Shown here piece after piece: positions 8,345 to 17,287 of a DNA stretch of 38,784 bases. The position numbers were made by a program, and so were the translations under genes. The notes under the pieces were generated by a model. It searched no databases. It was not told where the DNA came from and worked only from the letters and a program-made list of their open reading frames with translations. The DNA is from Euryarchaeota archaeon UBA89 (GTDB lineage Archaea > Thermoplasmatota > Poseidoniia > Poseidoniales > Thalassarchaeaceae): contig DAFS01000057.1 in the NCBI GenBank assembly GCA_002495525.1, forward strand, positions 2,176 to 40,959. Direction: 5' to 3'. Every line of letters begins with the position of its first letter. The stretch's first letter is position 1.

Positions 8345-9220
8345 ATGTCCGCGGTAGTCTTAGATGGGAAAAAGATTGGTCGTTTGATTGAAGAAGAACT
8401 TCAAAATCGTTTCATAGATTTACAGAGTAAAGGAGTCTCACCTCATCTTGCAGTAGTCATAGTGGGAGATGATCCAGCAAGCCATGTTTATGTTAGAAAC
8501 AAAGAATTGGCTTGTGAAAGGTGTGGAATCAAGAGCACTAGAATTGACTTAAGTGAAGGTATTTCAGAGCAAGAAATTTTAGATACAGTCAACAGATTAA
8601 ATTCTGATGATTCTGTTCATGGAATTTTAGTTCAGAGTCCTCTTCCTAAAGGAATTAATGAGTCTCTTATAACAGATGCTATTTCTCCTGAAAAAGATGT
8701 TGATGGGTTTCATAAAATGAATCTCGGTAGGTTGGTCCAAGGTGATTCATCAGGTCTTCTTCCATGCACACCGGCTGGAGTAATGAAAATATTAGATTTA
8801 TCTAAAATAGATATTTCTGGAAAAAATGCTCTGATTATTGGTCGCTCTAGAATTGTGGGTATGCCTATGTCGATTCTTCTAGCCCAAAGAGGAATAGATG
8901 CAACTGTAACAATTGCACACTCTAGAACACAGAATCTCTCCGAAATTTGTCGTAGAGCCGATTTAGTAGTTGCTGCAATAGGTAGGCCTGAGTTTGTAAA
9001 ATCCGATTGGATTAAACCAGGTGCTACAGTAATTGATGTAGGTATCAATCGTGTAATAGACTCTTCTAAAAAGAGCGGTTATAGATTGGTTGGTGACGTT
9101 GAATCAAATGCCTCTGATATTGCTGGACATATCACCCCAGTTCCCGGTGGAGTAGGTCCTATGACCATTGCAATGCTAATGTCTAACACGATTTTGGCCA
9201 CTGAGATTCAATCTAGATAA
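8345..9220 (+). CDS. folD: Methylenetetrahydrofolate dehydrogenase / methenyltetrahydrofolate cyclohydrolase
   Basis: The protein has 291 residues, the normal FolD length. It oxidises 5,10-methylene-THF and hydrolyses the methenyl form to 10-formyl-THF in the cytoplasm, feeding purine synthesis. The N-terminal domain has LDGKKI, then YVRNK with the catalytic Tyr49 and Lys53, and GILVQSPLPKG. The folate loop EKDVDGFH and PCTPAGVM follow. The NADP-binding domain has GRSRIVGMPMS and the C-terminal signature PVPGGVGPMTIAMLM. The ATG at 8345 is chosen because MSAVVLDGKK is where family members begin; GTG 8315 and ATG 8324 would add residues with no family counterpart. purC follows 44 bases downstream, which fits the pathway. 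Confidence 0.96.
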   Translation: MSAVVLDGKKIGRLIEEELQNRFIDLQSKGVSPHLAVVIVGDDPASHVYVRNKELACERCGIKSTRIDLSEGISEQEILDTVNRLNSDDSVHGILVQSPLPKGINESLITDAISPEKDVDGFHKMNLGRLVQGDSSGLLPCTPAGVMKILDLSKIDISGKNALIIGRSRIVGMPMSILLAQRGIDATVTIAHSRTQNLSEICRRADLVVAAIGRPEFVKSDWIKPGATVIDVGINRVIDSSKKSGYRLVGDVESNASDIAGHITPVPGGVGPMTIAMLMSNTILATEIQSR

Positions 9221-9264
9221 GCTAATTTTTTACTGATTATTCATTAGTAATATTCATTGGGTTA

Positions 9265-10194
9265 ATGTCGTCGACCAGTGCCATGGTCGAGATGTTGTAT
9301 CACGGTAAAGTCAAGCAAGTATGGAGTACAGAGGATCCTGATATAATAGAATTTAGATATACTAATCAGATCAGTGTATTTGATCAAATTATACCTAGTC
9401 TGATACCAAGAAAAGGCGAATCACTGAATAGAACTTCTTGTTATTGGTTTGAATTAGTTGAGAAGGCTGGTATTTGTGACACTCATGTTATTGAGATGAA
9501 TGCTCCGGACCGTGTAAGGGCTCGCCGTTTCGATGTAGTTAGAGAACCTGGTAAAATCTCTAGAGACAGAGAAAATGTATTTGTTCCTCTTGAGGTTATT
9601 TGCAGGCATTATCTTGCTGGTTCTGGATGGAGAAGATATGAACGAGGAGATGCCCCCGCAGAAGAATTTGGTTTCGAGCCAGGTACAGTTTTACATCAAG
9701 GAATAAAATTACCTGAACCATATCTAGAAGTTTCAACTAAGTTTGAAAAGTTTGATAGACTATTGGATAGGAAAGAAGCTCTAGAAATATCGAATCTAAC
9801 CGATGAAGAATTTGATTCAATACTTTCAATTGTTGTTGAAGTTGATAAAATCATTGAGTCAGAAGCAAGTAAGAGAGGATTGATACATGTAGATGGAAAG
9901 AAAGAATTTGCATTAGGTGTGAATCGTGTGCCAGTATTGGTTGATTCATTTGGAACTTTGGATGAAGATCGTTGGTGGGATGCTGAGAAATATGAGGAAG
10001 GAGAAATAGTTCAACTTTCCAAGGAGTTTGTAAGAGGACATTATCTTTCAACAGGTCATCACAATGAACTGTATAAAGCTAGAAATGAAGGTTCTGAAGA
10101 ACCTCCAATACCTGCATTACCTCAAGAAATAATAGATCAGACCTCGGAATTATATGCTGACATGTATTCACGATTGACTGGAAATAATTTCTAG
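9265..10194 (+). CDS. purC: SAICAR synthetase (phosphoribosylaminoimidazole-succinocarboxamide synthase)
   Basis: The protein has 309 residues, the longer form of the family (many bacterial ones are about 240). It joins CAIR and aspartate with ATP in purine synthesis. Visible family features are LYHGKVKQVW at residues 11-20 (nucleotide-binding loop), VPLEVICRHYLAGSG, the phrase EVSTKFEKFDR, DGKKEFALG, and the metal-site segment LVDSFGTLDEDRWW, which is a divergent form of the usual DE-TPDSSR pattern. Starts at residues 7 or 10 are also possible since the family core begins just after. It sits directly after folD on the same strand, and the convergent next gene is separated by a single base. 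Confidence 0.95.
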   Translation: MSSTSAMVEMLYHGKVKQVWSTEDPDIIEFRYTNQISVFDQIIPSLIPRKGESLNRTSCYWFELVEKAGICDTHVIEMNAPDRVRARRFDVVREPGKISRDRENVFVPLEVICRHYLAGSGWRRYERGDAPAEEFGFEPGTVLHQGIKLPEPYLEVSTKFEKFDRLLDRKEALEISNLTDEEFDSILSIVVEVDKIIESEASKRGLIHVDGKKEFALGVNRVPVLVDSFGTLDEDRWWDAEKYEEGEIVQLSKEFVRGHYLSTGHHNELYKARNEGSEEPPIPALPQEIIDQTSELYADMYSRLTGNNF

Positions 10195-10195
10195 A

Positions 10196-10822
10196 TTAAC
10201 TATGTCTCCGCATTAAAATACCGCATTTTCTTCTATTTGCTGCTTTCAACAATGCCTGTAGATGACGTAGAGAATCTCTAACTCCTCCATCTATAGTTTC
10301 ATTAGATTTGATAACCCATTTTCCACTTTGTAATGATTTTAGAAGAAGTTTAACTTCTTCATGATTTAACCATCCTAGCAACTCCATGCCTGCAAACCCT
10401 CTGTCGAATCCTTCTTCTCCAAGATTTTCAGATGATAAACCATTAGTTAGTTTAATCAATAATTCATGAAAAATTACTTCTCCACCTTTTTCTTTGGTAA
10501 ATTCTAAGATATACTCAATTGCATTTCCGCTATCACTTGGAAATCTTCCAATTCTATTTCTTGCTATACCGTCATCTAGAGGTTCGGGAACACCTCCTCC
10601 TTCCTTCCAATCTATAGAAGTAAGAAATAACATTGTTGAGTGATCGTATGGTGACTCTTTACCTTCTTCAAGATTTTTTATTTCATTGGAATATTGGACT
10701 ATTTTCTTAATCTCAGTATGGTCTCCACCAATTGATGAAAGAATTGGTTCAATAAGTAAAATAGGGTCATTTTTAATCGGATCAAACGTGTAAAATGCTG
10801 ATGGTGGTATATATTCGCCCAT
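10196..10822 (-). CDS. Unrecognised soluble protein, 208 residues
   Basis: No family is recognised. The protein is predicted soluble, with no signal peptide or membrane helix, and has alternating charged helices in its second half (EYILEFTKEKGGEVIFHELL and later REEVKLLL-like stretches). It ends in a basic tail with a single Cys (RRKCGILMRRHS). An ATG start with GGAG eight bases upstream supports translation. It lies 19 bases after the giant surface-protein gene on the same strand, so the two may share a transcript. It meets purC tail to tail with a one-base gap. Confidence 0.6.
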   Translation of the reverse strand: MGEYIPPSAFYTFDPIKNDPILLIEPILSSIGGDHTEIKKIVQYSNEIKNLEEGKESPYDHSTMLFLTSIDWKEGGGVPEPLDDGIARNRIGRFPSDSGNAIEYILEFTKEKGGEVIFHELLIKLTNGLSSENLGEEGFDRGFAGMELLGWLNHEEVKLLLKSLQSGKWVIKSNETIDGGVRDSLRHLQALLKAANRRKCGILMRRHS

Positions 10823-10841
10823 AAAAAAATCTCCAATTTTA

Positions 10842-13800
10842 TTATAATTTACCCAGTCTTCTTAGTCTGAGTTCGAATTCATCTAATTCTTCTTCAACTT
10901 CTTCATCAATTCCTAAAGTATCTTCGATAACATTTTCAACAACTTCTTCAATCTTCTCTTGTTTTTCTTCTACAACATTTTCTGTTGGATTCTTTTTATT
11001 GCTGGATAAATGCTGCTTAATAGCCTTCTCAGTGATTTCCATCATTTCCTTTCTTTCTCTATAATTTTTCACTAGCCAAACCAAAGCTACAGAAAGTCCA
11101 ATTACTAAAGCTGCTGCTGCTATTCCGGTCTCCAAGTCTTCAATCCCGTCATTGTTATCAGAACCTCCTTCTAAGATTATTCTCTGTTCATTATCTGTCG
11201 AATCTGATTCAACATCCCAAGGGAATGCACAACTAAATTGCACTATTAGTTCATTTCCGTCAGGTAAATCCGGACGATCTATTTTCGGTAAGAAATAAAC
11301 ACCAGAAGGATTCATGACATATTCTTCTTCATATCCTTCCGACGTTACTTTTAGTAAACAATCTGCATTATTTAGAAGATTTTGATTCTCTCTGATTGTT
11401 GTGATTTTAACTTGCTGGCTACTTCCAGTTCCTACTAATTCTATACCAGTTAGTCCAACATTCCAATCATTTCTTCGAATGTCAAATTCTTTTTCCGTAT
11501 TAGTAAACTCTACACCTGTAGAATCTAGAGCCCTTAGTAATAATTTTCTTTTACCAGGTTCTGGGCTCCAGTTTGTAGCCGTTAGATTAAAAATCTCCAG
11601 AGATGTATTCTCATCCAAAGTACCAGAATATGAATCTAGTAATTTTCCATTATCATCTATAAGTAAAAAAGTATAATCAAATATCCCAGTTCCATTGGAG
11701 ATACTACAATATGCAGTTATATCTCCTTGTGTTCCTGACAAGTAACAATTACCATTTCTACTTACTTTCTCTGAAATATATGAGGAGTAAATCAGCCCTT
11801 CATTCGAATCAATAGTTATTTCTCCATCTTGAATTGATTGTGATGCTAACCACAACCACCCTCCATCATTATCCCAATCCAATAACCCTTGACTTCCGTC
11901 AATAACAGATGATTCCGAATTAGTTCCATGAATTTTCATCAGAGAACTATCACCACTAATCATTGTAATAATTGGCGACATACCCCAAGAATAATTTTGT
12001 TTAACTGTATCAAGTAATATTTCATCGACATTCCCTAATTCGTCAATTGCCTCTATTTTAATCGTGTATATCTCCCCCCCCCAATTTGAATCAGGAATTA
12101 ATTCAATCGGTAGTCCTTTCAATTCCCCAACTGCAAGAACTGTAGTTGTTTCACCTGCAACTTCCCATCCTGAAGGTAAACTTCTAACATTAATTGTGAT
12201 TGTAGTTGGAGCATTTCCTTCATTCAATAGCGTTGCATGAGGGAATCCTCCCTGTTCAGAAACAACCCATGGGCCTTGTCCAGATAATTCAAATTCATGA
12301 ATTACTGATACTCTTAATGGCACAATGGTTTCTGATAAAGAATTGCCTTCTCTTAGTCTAATATGCAATTCAACTGTTTTTCCATGTTGAGCATTTTCTG
12401 GAGGAGTAATATTCAATGTCATGAATGCACTTTCACCAGGTGATAAAATTGGTAAATTTTCGGGAGTTTCAACAATCCAATCATTTGAGCCGTTTACATA
12501 CACTGTTGAAAAGGCATTTGATGGTGAGTTACCCAATTGTAAGATTTCTATGTCAATTGACGAACCTTCTGGATCTATTTCTAAATCAACTTGACTTGAT
12601 ATAGCTCTCCATTGTTTAATATGCGGTACTTCTATACTGAAAATTATTGTATCTATGATTTCTCCTCTAGAATTTGCATTAACAGTAATTTCCATTATAG
12701 TTCCGTTCCAAGCATCATTAGGGACAGACCAAGACACCGAAGGGTTTCCAGTTTGGTTTACTTCAACTCCTTCTTCAGACGTACCTGAAGCATTCCATCC
12801 TTGAGAATTATCTGAGCCTGAATATCTGATATTGATATAAGTTTCAAGAGATATATCATCTTCTAAATTCCCTATATTTGTTGCATCAAAAATTACTTCT
12901 CCAACATCTCCTGGTGCGGTGATTATGGTACTATTTCTAATACTATTTCCTTGATATTCGCCATTTATCTCCCACCTATGATCTTGCTTCGCAGAAAGTG
13001 AAACAATTTCCGTATCTTGAACACTTTGGTTACCTTGTGATGTCATGATAAACCTAATTTCAATTTCTGTATTAGCAGGAGTGTTCTCTGGTAATCTCAC
13101 AATTACAGGTATTGTTTGTAGGCTTCCAGATCCTAATGATACAGTGCTGCTTGTGAATGAAACACTTACTTCAAATTCTTCACCATTATTCAGGTTTGTA
13201 ACAAGTTCTGAACTTAATCTGAAAGTATCTAATCCATTTCCAGGATTCTCTAGTTTTACCATCACCAGAACATCTTCTTCTACTTCAACCTCGAATGGTT
13301 GTTCAAGTGGTGATGTAATAGTTAAATCAGCGCGATAAATTTGTAATACTTCGAGCGAGAATTGCAGTATGTGATCGGTTGATTGACTGCTTTGTTCAAA
13401 GAATATATGATATGAGGGAAAAGCCTCGATAGGAAGCTCAAGAATTATACTGCCGTATACTCTTGATGAACCAGATCTAGTTAGAATCAATGAATCATCA
13501 ATTATTTCCAAGTCACCTGTAGTGCTCCAAGACCATCCGGGAATGATTAGTCCTGCATCAGCCAGTGACCATTCTAGTAGGTTTTCTCCTACTGGCATAT
13601 CTGCTGAAATATCCCATGACAGTGTAGTGCCAGGGACTGTTCTTTGATGTACGCCAGTAGTTACACCAGTTGCAGTGAAAGAGATATCAATTGTTTGACA
13701 AATTTCGGGGTCAAGACTAACACACATTGTAAGTGGAGTACTGACAGTGTCTCCTAGATCTGCATTACTTGGTACCTCTAGTCTTGCAGTCACATAAATC

Positions 13801-16481
13801 ATTTCATCAGGTTCTAAGGAGAGAGCGGGAATATGATTTCCTTCTAAATCATATAATTTGAGGTCAGCACCCCATGCAGTTGTTTGCCAGTTCGTTGTTA
13901 TTTGATTTTCTAATGCATTTCCAAGATTATGAATCAGTATCCATGCTTCTGCATATTCACCTGTCAAACCATATCCTAGAGTATTTGCTGTCCCGTCCGG
14001 GCCTCTAATAGAGAGTCCTCTTGTTCTATTCGCCTCTACTGCTGCAAGTGCAGAGATTGAAACATTATTATCCTCATCTAGAGTAAGTGATAGTGTCAAA
14101 TAGCCTGAATCAGACCCTAATGCGTCACTTGGAGCATGTATTCTTAGATTCGGCGTCCAAATCTCTCCCACTCCTATTTCTATGGATTCGATACCGCCAG
14201 GGGTTTCATCACTCCAAGTCCATCCATTTGGTAAATTTGTATCTTCTACAGATAGGCTCCATACCCCTGCTAGTCTTCCTGTTGAACGAATGTTCGGCGT
14301 GAATAACGAACTGTCATCCGGTGTGACTATGGTTGGTTCTGTTGGAATCTCAAAACTAGCATTGTATGGATTAATGACATTCAATGTGGTAATTTGAATA
14401 TCATTATCATATCTTGATTGTGTAATATTTCTGTAAGGATCTAAAACTAGTTTAAATTCATGCTCCCCGAGATTTCCTGACCATTCTACGTTAAATGTTG
14501 ATAAAGAACCTGAACCGGTTGGGTCAACAGGCTCCATGTTTCCAAATCTTTCTTGTGCTATAATTTGATTATCGGCATATAGAATGACATCTGAATCTTC
14601 GTTTGTTTCAGCAGTACCTGCATTTTCAAAAGATACTGTAATTGTGACAGTTTCACCTGGGTCTGGAGCTACAGGGCTAAATTCTATACTTCTACCATCT
14701 AATTGAGGTCTAATGTCGGCAATCTCATGAGAAATTACTGTATCACCTAGGATTAAATCTAGTGTTGCATCTCCATCAATATCTGCCAATGATGGTGATG
14801 ACCAAAGTCTATGATTAACTGCGATTGGATTATTCCAATCCGAATTCACACCAGCCATAGTGCCAACTTCTCCATCAAATGCTCTGACTTCAGTACCGTA
14901 TGGGACAATTAATTCCGGCTCGTTTGAATTGTCTATATTCATCCAAATAGGTGACGATACTGCTATCCCATCATTAAATGCACCCTGTGGTTCCAAAATT
15001 TCAATGCTCCATGTTTCTTGCGGATTAGAACCATCTGTTCCATCATGACATCCTGCAAACCCATCAAAATCTGTTTGTAGTATTCCTGAAACAGTCCATG
15101 TAATCCAGCAAACTCTATCATGGTCTCCATCGTCATCAGTGTCGATGACAATCGGTGCAGAATCAGCATATCCATTAGATGCTTCAAAATCCCAAATTTC
15201 AGTCCCATCGCTAATTTCTATGCCATAGTATTCCGCACCATACGCAGCACCATTATCATCGAAATCAGAAGGGATTGTGACTACTAATTCCATGGCGCTA
15301 TCTGAATCAAGGTTTGCAATCACCGGTCCAGGAAGTCTGATATGAGGGACATCGGAATCGAATCCATTTAGATTATCCAATGATTTTCCATCCCAATTCG
15401 AATCACCATCTAAAGCATCTAATTTCCACAACCACATTGCACTTGTCGTACTCTGAACAGATGTTAGCACAACAAAGGCCGTATTTTCGTCAGTTTGGAT
15501 AAATGCAGGGTCTGAGGGGTGGGTCCCCTTATCCAATGTTTTTTCCCACAAGGAAGTAGCAGAAGTTCCTGTTATATCCAAAGCTAAGATTACCGGTTCT
15601 TCACTATTTTTTTCAATTAATGATAATACTAATTCAGCGGAACCATCTAAGTCTAAATCTGCTAGTAATGGTTGGGTAGTTGGTTTGTGCCCTCCACGTG
15701 TAGTTCCTGTATATGGTCCATCATTACTTCCAATCATTAATGTTGAATCCGAATAAGTCCACAACAATTCCGTCGCATGACTTCCTCCTGGAGACCAACC
15801 CGTTACTGAACATGTTAATTCCGGAGAGAATGCTTTAACATAGAAAGTCCCACTCAAATCATAAGAAACGATAATTTCCTGTTTCCCATCAAAATCTAAA
15901 TCCACAACTACTGGAGAGGCCTTTATTTCATCTCTTCCACTATCAGTAATTTCTCCCAAATCTACTTCCCAAGCGAGATCTGCGTCTTCTCCTTCAATAA
16001 TTTTCAGAAAACTATGGGGCGCTCCTCCTACATCTTCTGTTTGAATAATTATGATAAATAGTGAGTCTCCACCACACCTTTCCAACGACTCTTCGTCTGA
16101 AATTATTGATTCAGATAAGTCTGCTACAGGTGTTGCTAATGCATCAGTTGAAAACGCATAGTTACTATATTGCCAGTTTATCACTGGATTAACTATTGAT
16201 AGTAATTCAGAATTATTTCCAGGAGATTCTATCCCTGCGCCTCCATCAGGTGAATGTGAAGGAGGAGTAGATTGTCTATCTGGTGTTTTGCCAGATTGAG
16301 GCCATGGTTGCTCACCATCTTCCCATACAGTTTGAGAGTTTGATGAATATGAGTTTATAGATTTGATTTCAATTTCCTCTTTTGAATGGTCATGATTTGC
16401 TAAGAATCCCGAATGCGGCATTAGTACTAATAGGCATGTCATAATCAAACAAATAGTAACTTTGCTCGATTGATTTGACAT
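10842..16481 (-). CDS. Giant cell-surface protein: calcium-type propeller, CARDB and NEW3-like beta domains, C-terminal membrane anchor
   Basis: The protein has 1879 residues. A signal peptide covers about residues 5-28 (ICLIMTCLLVLMPHSGF). Residues about 60-580 form an FG-GAP/VCBS-like propeller with at least five acidic calcium-loop motifs (DLDFDGKQE, DLDLDGSAE, NLDSDSAME, DTDDDGDHD, DIDGDATLD). A CARDB-like domain lies at about 589-697, followed by many Ig/NEW3-like beta domains up to about 1650. A membrane helix lies at about 1785-1807, then a basic stop and a cytoplasmic Glu-rich coiled-coil tail ending in RLRRLGKL. The ATG at 16481 is preferred over GTG 16538, because it has a proper signal peptide and TATAAA about 24 bases before it. 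A nine-G tract lies at codon about 1467. The topology suggests an outward-facing adhesion or binding role; the ligand is unknown. Confidence 0.85.
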   Translation of the reverse strand: MSNQSSKVTICLIMTCLLVLMPHSGFLANHDHSKEEIEIKSINSYSSNSQTVWEDGEQPWPQSGKTPDRQSTPPSHSPDGGAGIESPGNNSELLSIVNPVINWQYSNYAFSTDALATPVADLSESIISDEESLERCGGDSLFIIIIQTEDVGGAPHSFLKIIEGEDADLAWEVDLGEITDSGRDEIKASPVVVDLDFDGKQEIIVSYDLSGTFYVKAFSPELTCSVTGWSPGGSHATELLWTYSDSTLMIGSNDGPYTGTTRGGHKPTTQPLLADLDLDGSAELVLSLIEKNSEEPVILALDITGTSATSLWEKTLDKGTHPSDPAFIQTDENTAFVVLTSVQSTTSAMWLWKLDALDGDSNWDGKSLDNLNGFDSDVPHIRLPGPVIANLDSDSAMELVVTIPSDFDDNGAAYGAEYYGIEISDGTEIWDFEASNGYADSAPIVIDTDDDGDHDRVCWITWTVSGILQTDFDGFAGCHDGTDGSNPQETWSIEILEPQGAFNDGIAVSSPIWMNIDNSNEPELIVPYGTEVRAFDGEVGTMAGVNSDWNNPIAVNHRLWSSPSLADIDGDATLDLILGDTVISHEIADIRPQLDGRSIEFSPVAPDPGETVTITVSFENAGTAETNEDSDVILYADNQIIAQERFGNMEPVDPTGSGSLSTFNVEWSGNLGEHEFKLVLDPYRNITQSRYDNDIQITTLNVINPYNASFEIPTEPTIVTPDDSSLFTPNIRSTGRLAGVWSLSVEDTNLPNGWTWSDETPGGIESIEIGVGEIWTPNLRIHAPSDALGSDSGYLTLSLTLDEDNNVSISALAAVEANRTRGLSIRGPDGTANTLGYGLTGEYAEAWILIHNLGNALENQITTNWQTTAWGADLKLYDLEGNHIPALSLEPDEMIYVTARLEVPSNADLGDTVSTPLTMCVSLDPEICQTIDISFTATGVTTGVHQRTVPGTTLSWDISADMPVGENLLEWSLADAGLIIPGWSWSTTGDLEIIDDSLILTRSGSSRVYGSIILELPIEAFPSYHIFFEQSSQSTDHILQFSLEVLQIYRADLTITSPLEQPFEVEVEEDVLVMVKLENPGNGLDTFRLSSELVTNLNNGEEFEVSVSFTSSTVSLGSGSLQTIPVIVRLPENTPANTEIEIRFIMTSQGNQSVQDTEIVSLSAKQDHRWEINGEYQGNSIRNSTIITAPGDVGEVIFDATNIGNLEDDISLETYINIRYSGSDNSQGWNASGTSEEGVEVNQTGNPSVSWSVPNDAWNGTIMEITVNANSRGEIIDTIIFSIEVPHIKQWRAISSQVDLEIDPEGSSIDIEILQLGNSPSNAFSTVYVNGSNDWIVETPENLPILSPGESAFMTLNITPPENAQHGKTVELHIRLREGNSLSETIVPLRVSVIHEFELSGQGPWVVSEQGGFPHATLLNEGNAPTTITINVRSLPSGWEVAGETTTVLAVGELKGLPIELIPDSNWGGEIYTIKIEAIDELGNVDEILLDTVKQNYSWGMSPIITMISGDSSLMKIHGTNSESSVIDGSQGLLDWDNDGGWLWLASQSIQDGEITIDSNEGLIYSSYISEKVSRNGNCYLSGTQGDITAYCSISNGTGIFDYTFLLIDDNGKLLDSYSGTLDENTSLEIFNLTATNWSPEPGKRKLLLRALDSTGVEFTNTEKEFDIRRNDWNVGLTGIELVGTGSSQQVKITTIRENQNLLNNADCLLKVTSEGYEEEYVMNPSGVYFLPKIDRPDLPDGNELIVQFSCAFPWDVESDSTDNEQRIILEGGSDNNDGIEDLETGIAAAALVIGLSVALVWLVKNYRERKEMMEITEKAIKQHLSSNKKNPTENVVEEKQEKIEEVVENVIEDTLGIDEEVEEELDEFELRLRRLGKL
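12074..12082 (-). repeat. Nine-G homopolymer inside the giant surface-protein gene
   Basis: The coding strand has nine consecutive G, read as Trp-Gly-Gly-Glu at about residue 1467. It is the longest G or C run noticed in this AT-rich window. A change of one base would shift the frame and cut the protein before its membrane anchor. Confidence 0.85.
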
Positions 16482-16501
16482 AGTGAATCCTCGCATCAGG
16501 G

Positions 16502-16507
16502 TATAAA
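16502..16507 (-). promoter_or_regulatory. TATA-like box for the giant surface protein
   Basis: On the minus strand this reads TTTATA within CCATTTATAC, centred about 24 bases before the ATG at 16481. The spacing fits a transcript that starts at the ATG. A GAGG eleven bases before the ATG would then not be transcribed. Confidence 0.45.
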
Positions 16508-16550
16508 TGGGGTTCAATACCCACTTGAACATTCGCACTAAACTATCATA

Positions 16551-16565
16551 CAGACCTATGGTCTG
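16551..16565. promoter_or_regulatory. 15-bp inverted repeat between divergent promoters (possible operator)
   Basis: CAGACC-TAT-GGTCTG is a perfect six-base inverted repeat with a three-base spacer. It lies between the TATA-like boxes of the giant surface-protein gene and of the rpo7 operon, where a dimeric regulator could affect both. Nothing in the window identifies that regulator. Confidence 0.45.
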
Positions 16566-16609
16566 CTAGGTAAATCCTATTTTCCGAAGTCATTAATCAT
16601 CCGTTGCGC

Positions 16610-16615
16610 TTATAC
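16610..16615 (+). promoter_or_regulatory. TATA-like box for the rpo7 operon leader
   Basis: TTATAC is centred at about 16612. With the normal archaeal spacing, transcription would start at about 16638, exactly where the first helix of the leader (AACGGACT) begins. This supports a leader of about 100 bases before the rpo7 ATG. Confidence 0.45.
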
Positions 16616-16637
16616 AGGAGTGGTAAGTCGGCGGCTC

Positions 16638-16737
16638 AACGGACTTCTCCTCTGGAGGCTTTGCCGATGAGGGACGGGGGGTCTTCTGCCTTCCTCCAAC
16701 AAACCTTGGAGCAGTCCGTTAAACGGAGGAAAAAGAG
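16638..16737 (+). promoter_or_regulatory. Structured, GC-rich 5' leader of the rpo7 operon (possible RNA switch)
   Basis: This 100-base stretch is much richer in G and C than its surroundings. AACGGACT (16638-16645) pairs perfectly with AGTCCGTT (16713-16720), enclosing a hairpin CTCCAA-CAAACC-TTGGAG (16694-16711). A different fold pairs TTCCTCC (16691-16697) with GGAGGAA (16725-16731), the ribosome-binding site, or TCCGT (16715-16719) with ACGGA (16723-16727). The two sets use the same bases and cannot form together. It matches no RNA class I recognise. A separate small RNA ending before rpo7 is the alternative reading. Confidence 0.6.
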
Positions 16738-17286
16738 ATGTACAGCATAGTCACCCGCGAAGATACTATTAGAATACCTGCAGAATATATCCGTGCAGGG
16801 CGCAACCTAGTTGATCATATCGATGAGTTAGCAAATGACGCATTCGAAGGGCGTTTTGATCCAAATGAAAATTATACTGTTTTAACTTTCGATCATGAAC
16901 CTCTTGGACGTGGAAAAATTATTCATGGTGATGGAGCAATTTATCAGCGTGTTAGGTTCAAAGCTTTACTCTTTAACATGGAAAATAATGAAGTTGTTGA
17001 CGGCTATGCCTCTGAAATCTCAGAATATGGAGCTTTCGTAAGGATAGGTCCTATGGAGGCTTTATTACATAAATCTCAAATTCTTGATGAGCCTATTAAC
17101 GTAAACTTAGGCATAAAGAGAATTGAAGGTTCCTCAACAGGAAAATACTTAGAAGAGGGTTCTTACATACGTTCTCGTGTAGTTTCTAAGGCAATTAATC
17201 AGAATGATCCAAGGGCAAGTAAAATTGGATTAAACTGCAAAATGGATGGTCTTGGTGCATACTCTTGGATTCAGGAGCAGGATTAA
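16738..17286 (+). CDS. rpoE1: RNA polymerase subunit Rpo7 (E')
   Basis: The protein has 182 residues, as usual for archaeal Rpo7, the homologue of eukaryotic Rpb7. With Rpo4 it forms the stalk of RNA polymerase, which binds the emerging transcript and helps open the promoter. The N-terminal domain (about 1-80) begins MYSIVTREDTIRIP. The S1-type RNA-binding domain (about 82-180) includes VVDGYASEISEYGAFVRIGP and ends near SKIGLNCKMDGLG. GGAGGA lies seven bases before the ATG and can be covered by the leader structure described separately. The next gene starts one base after the stop. Rpo7 and Spt4 adjacency is a conserved archaeal arrangement. Confidence 0.96.
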   Translation: MYSIVTREDTIRIPAEYIRAGRNLVDHIDELANDAFEGRFDPNENYTVLTFDHEPLGRGKIIHGDGAIYQRVRFKALLFNMENNEVVDGYASEISEYGAFVRIGPMEALLHKSQILDEPINVNLGIKRIEGSSTGKYLEEGSYIRSRVVSKAINQNDPRASKIGLNCKMDGLGAYSWIQEQD

Positions 17287-17287
17287 A

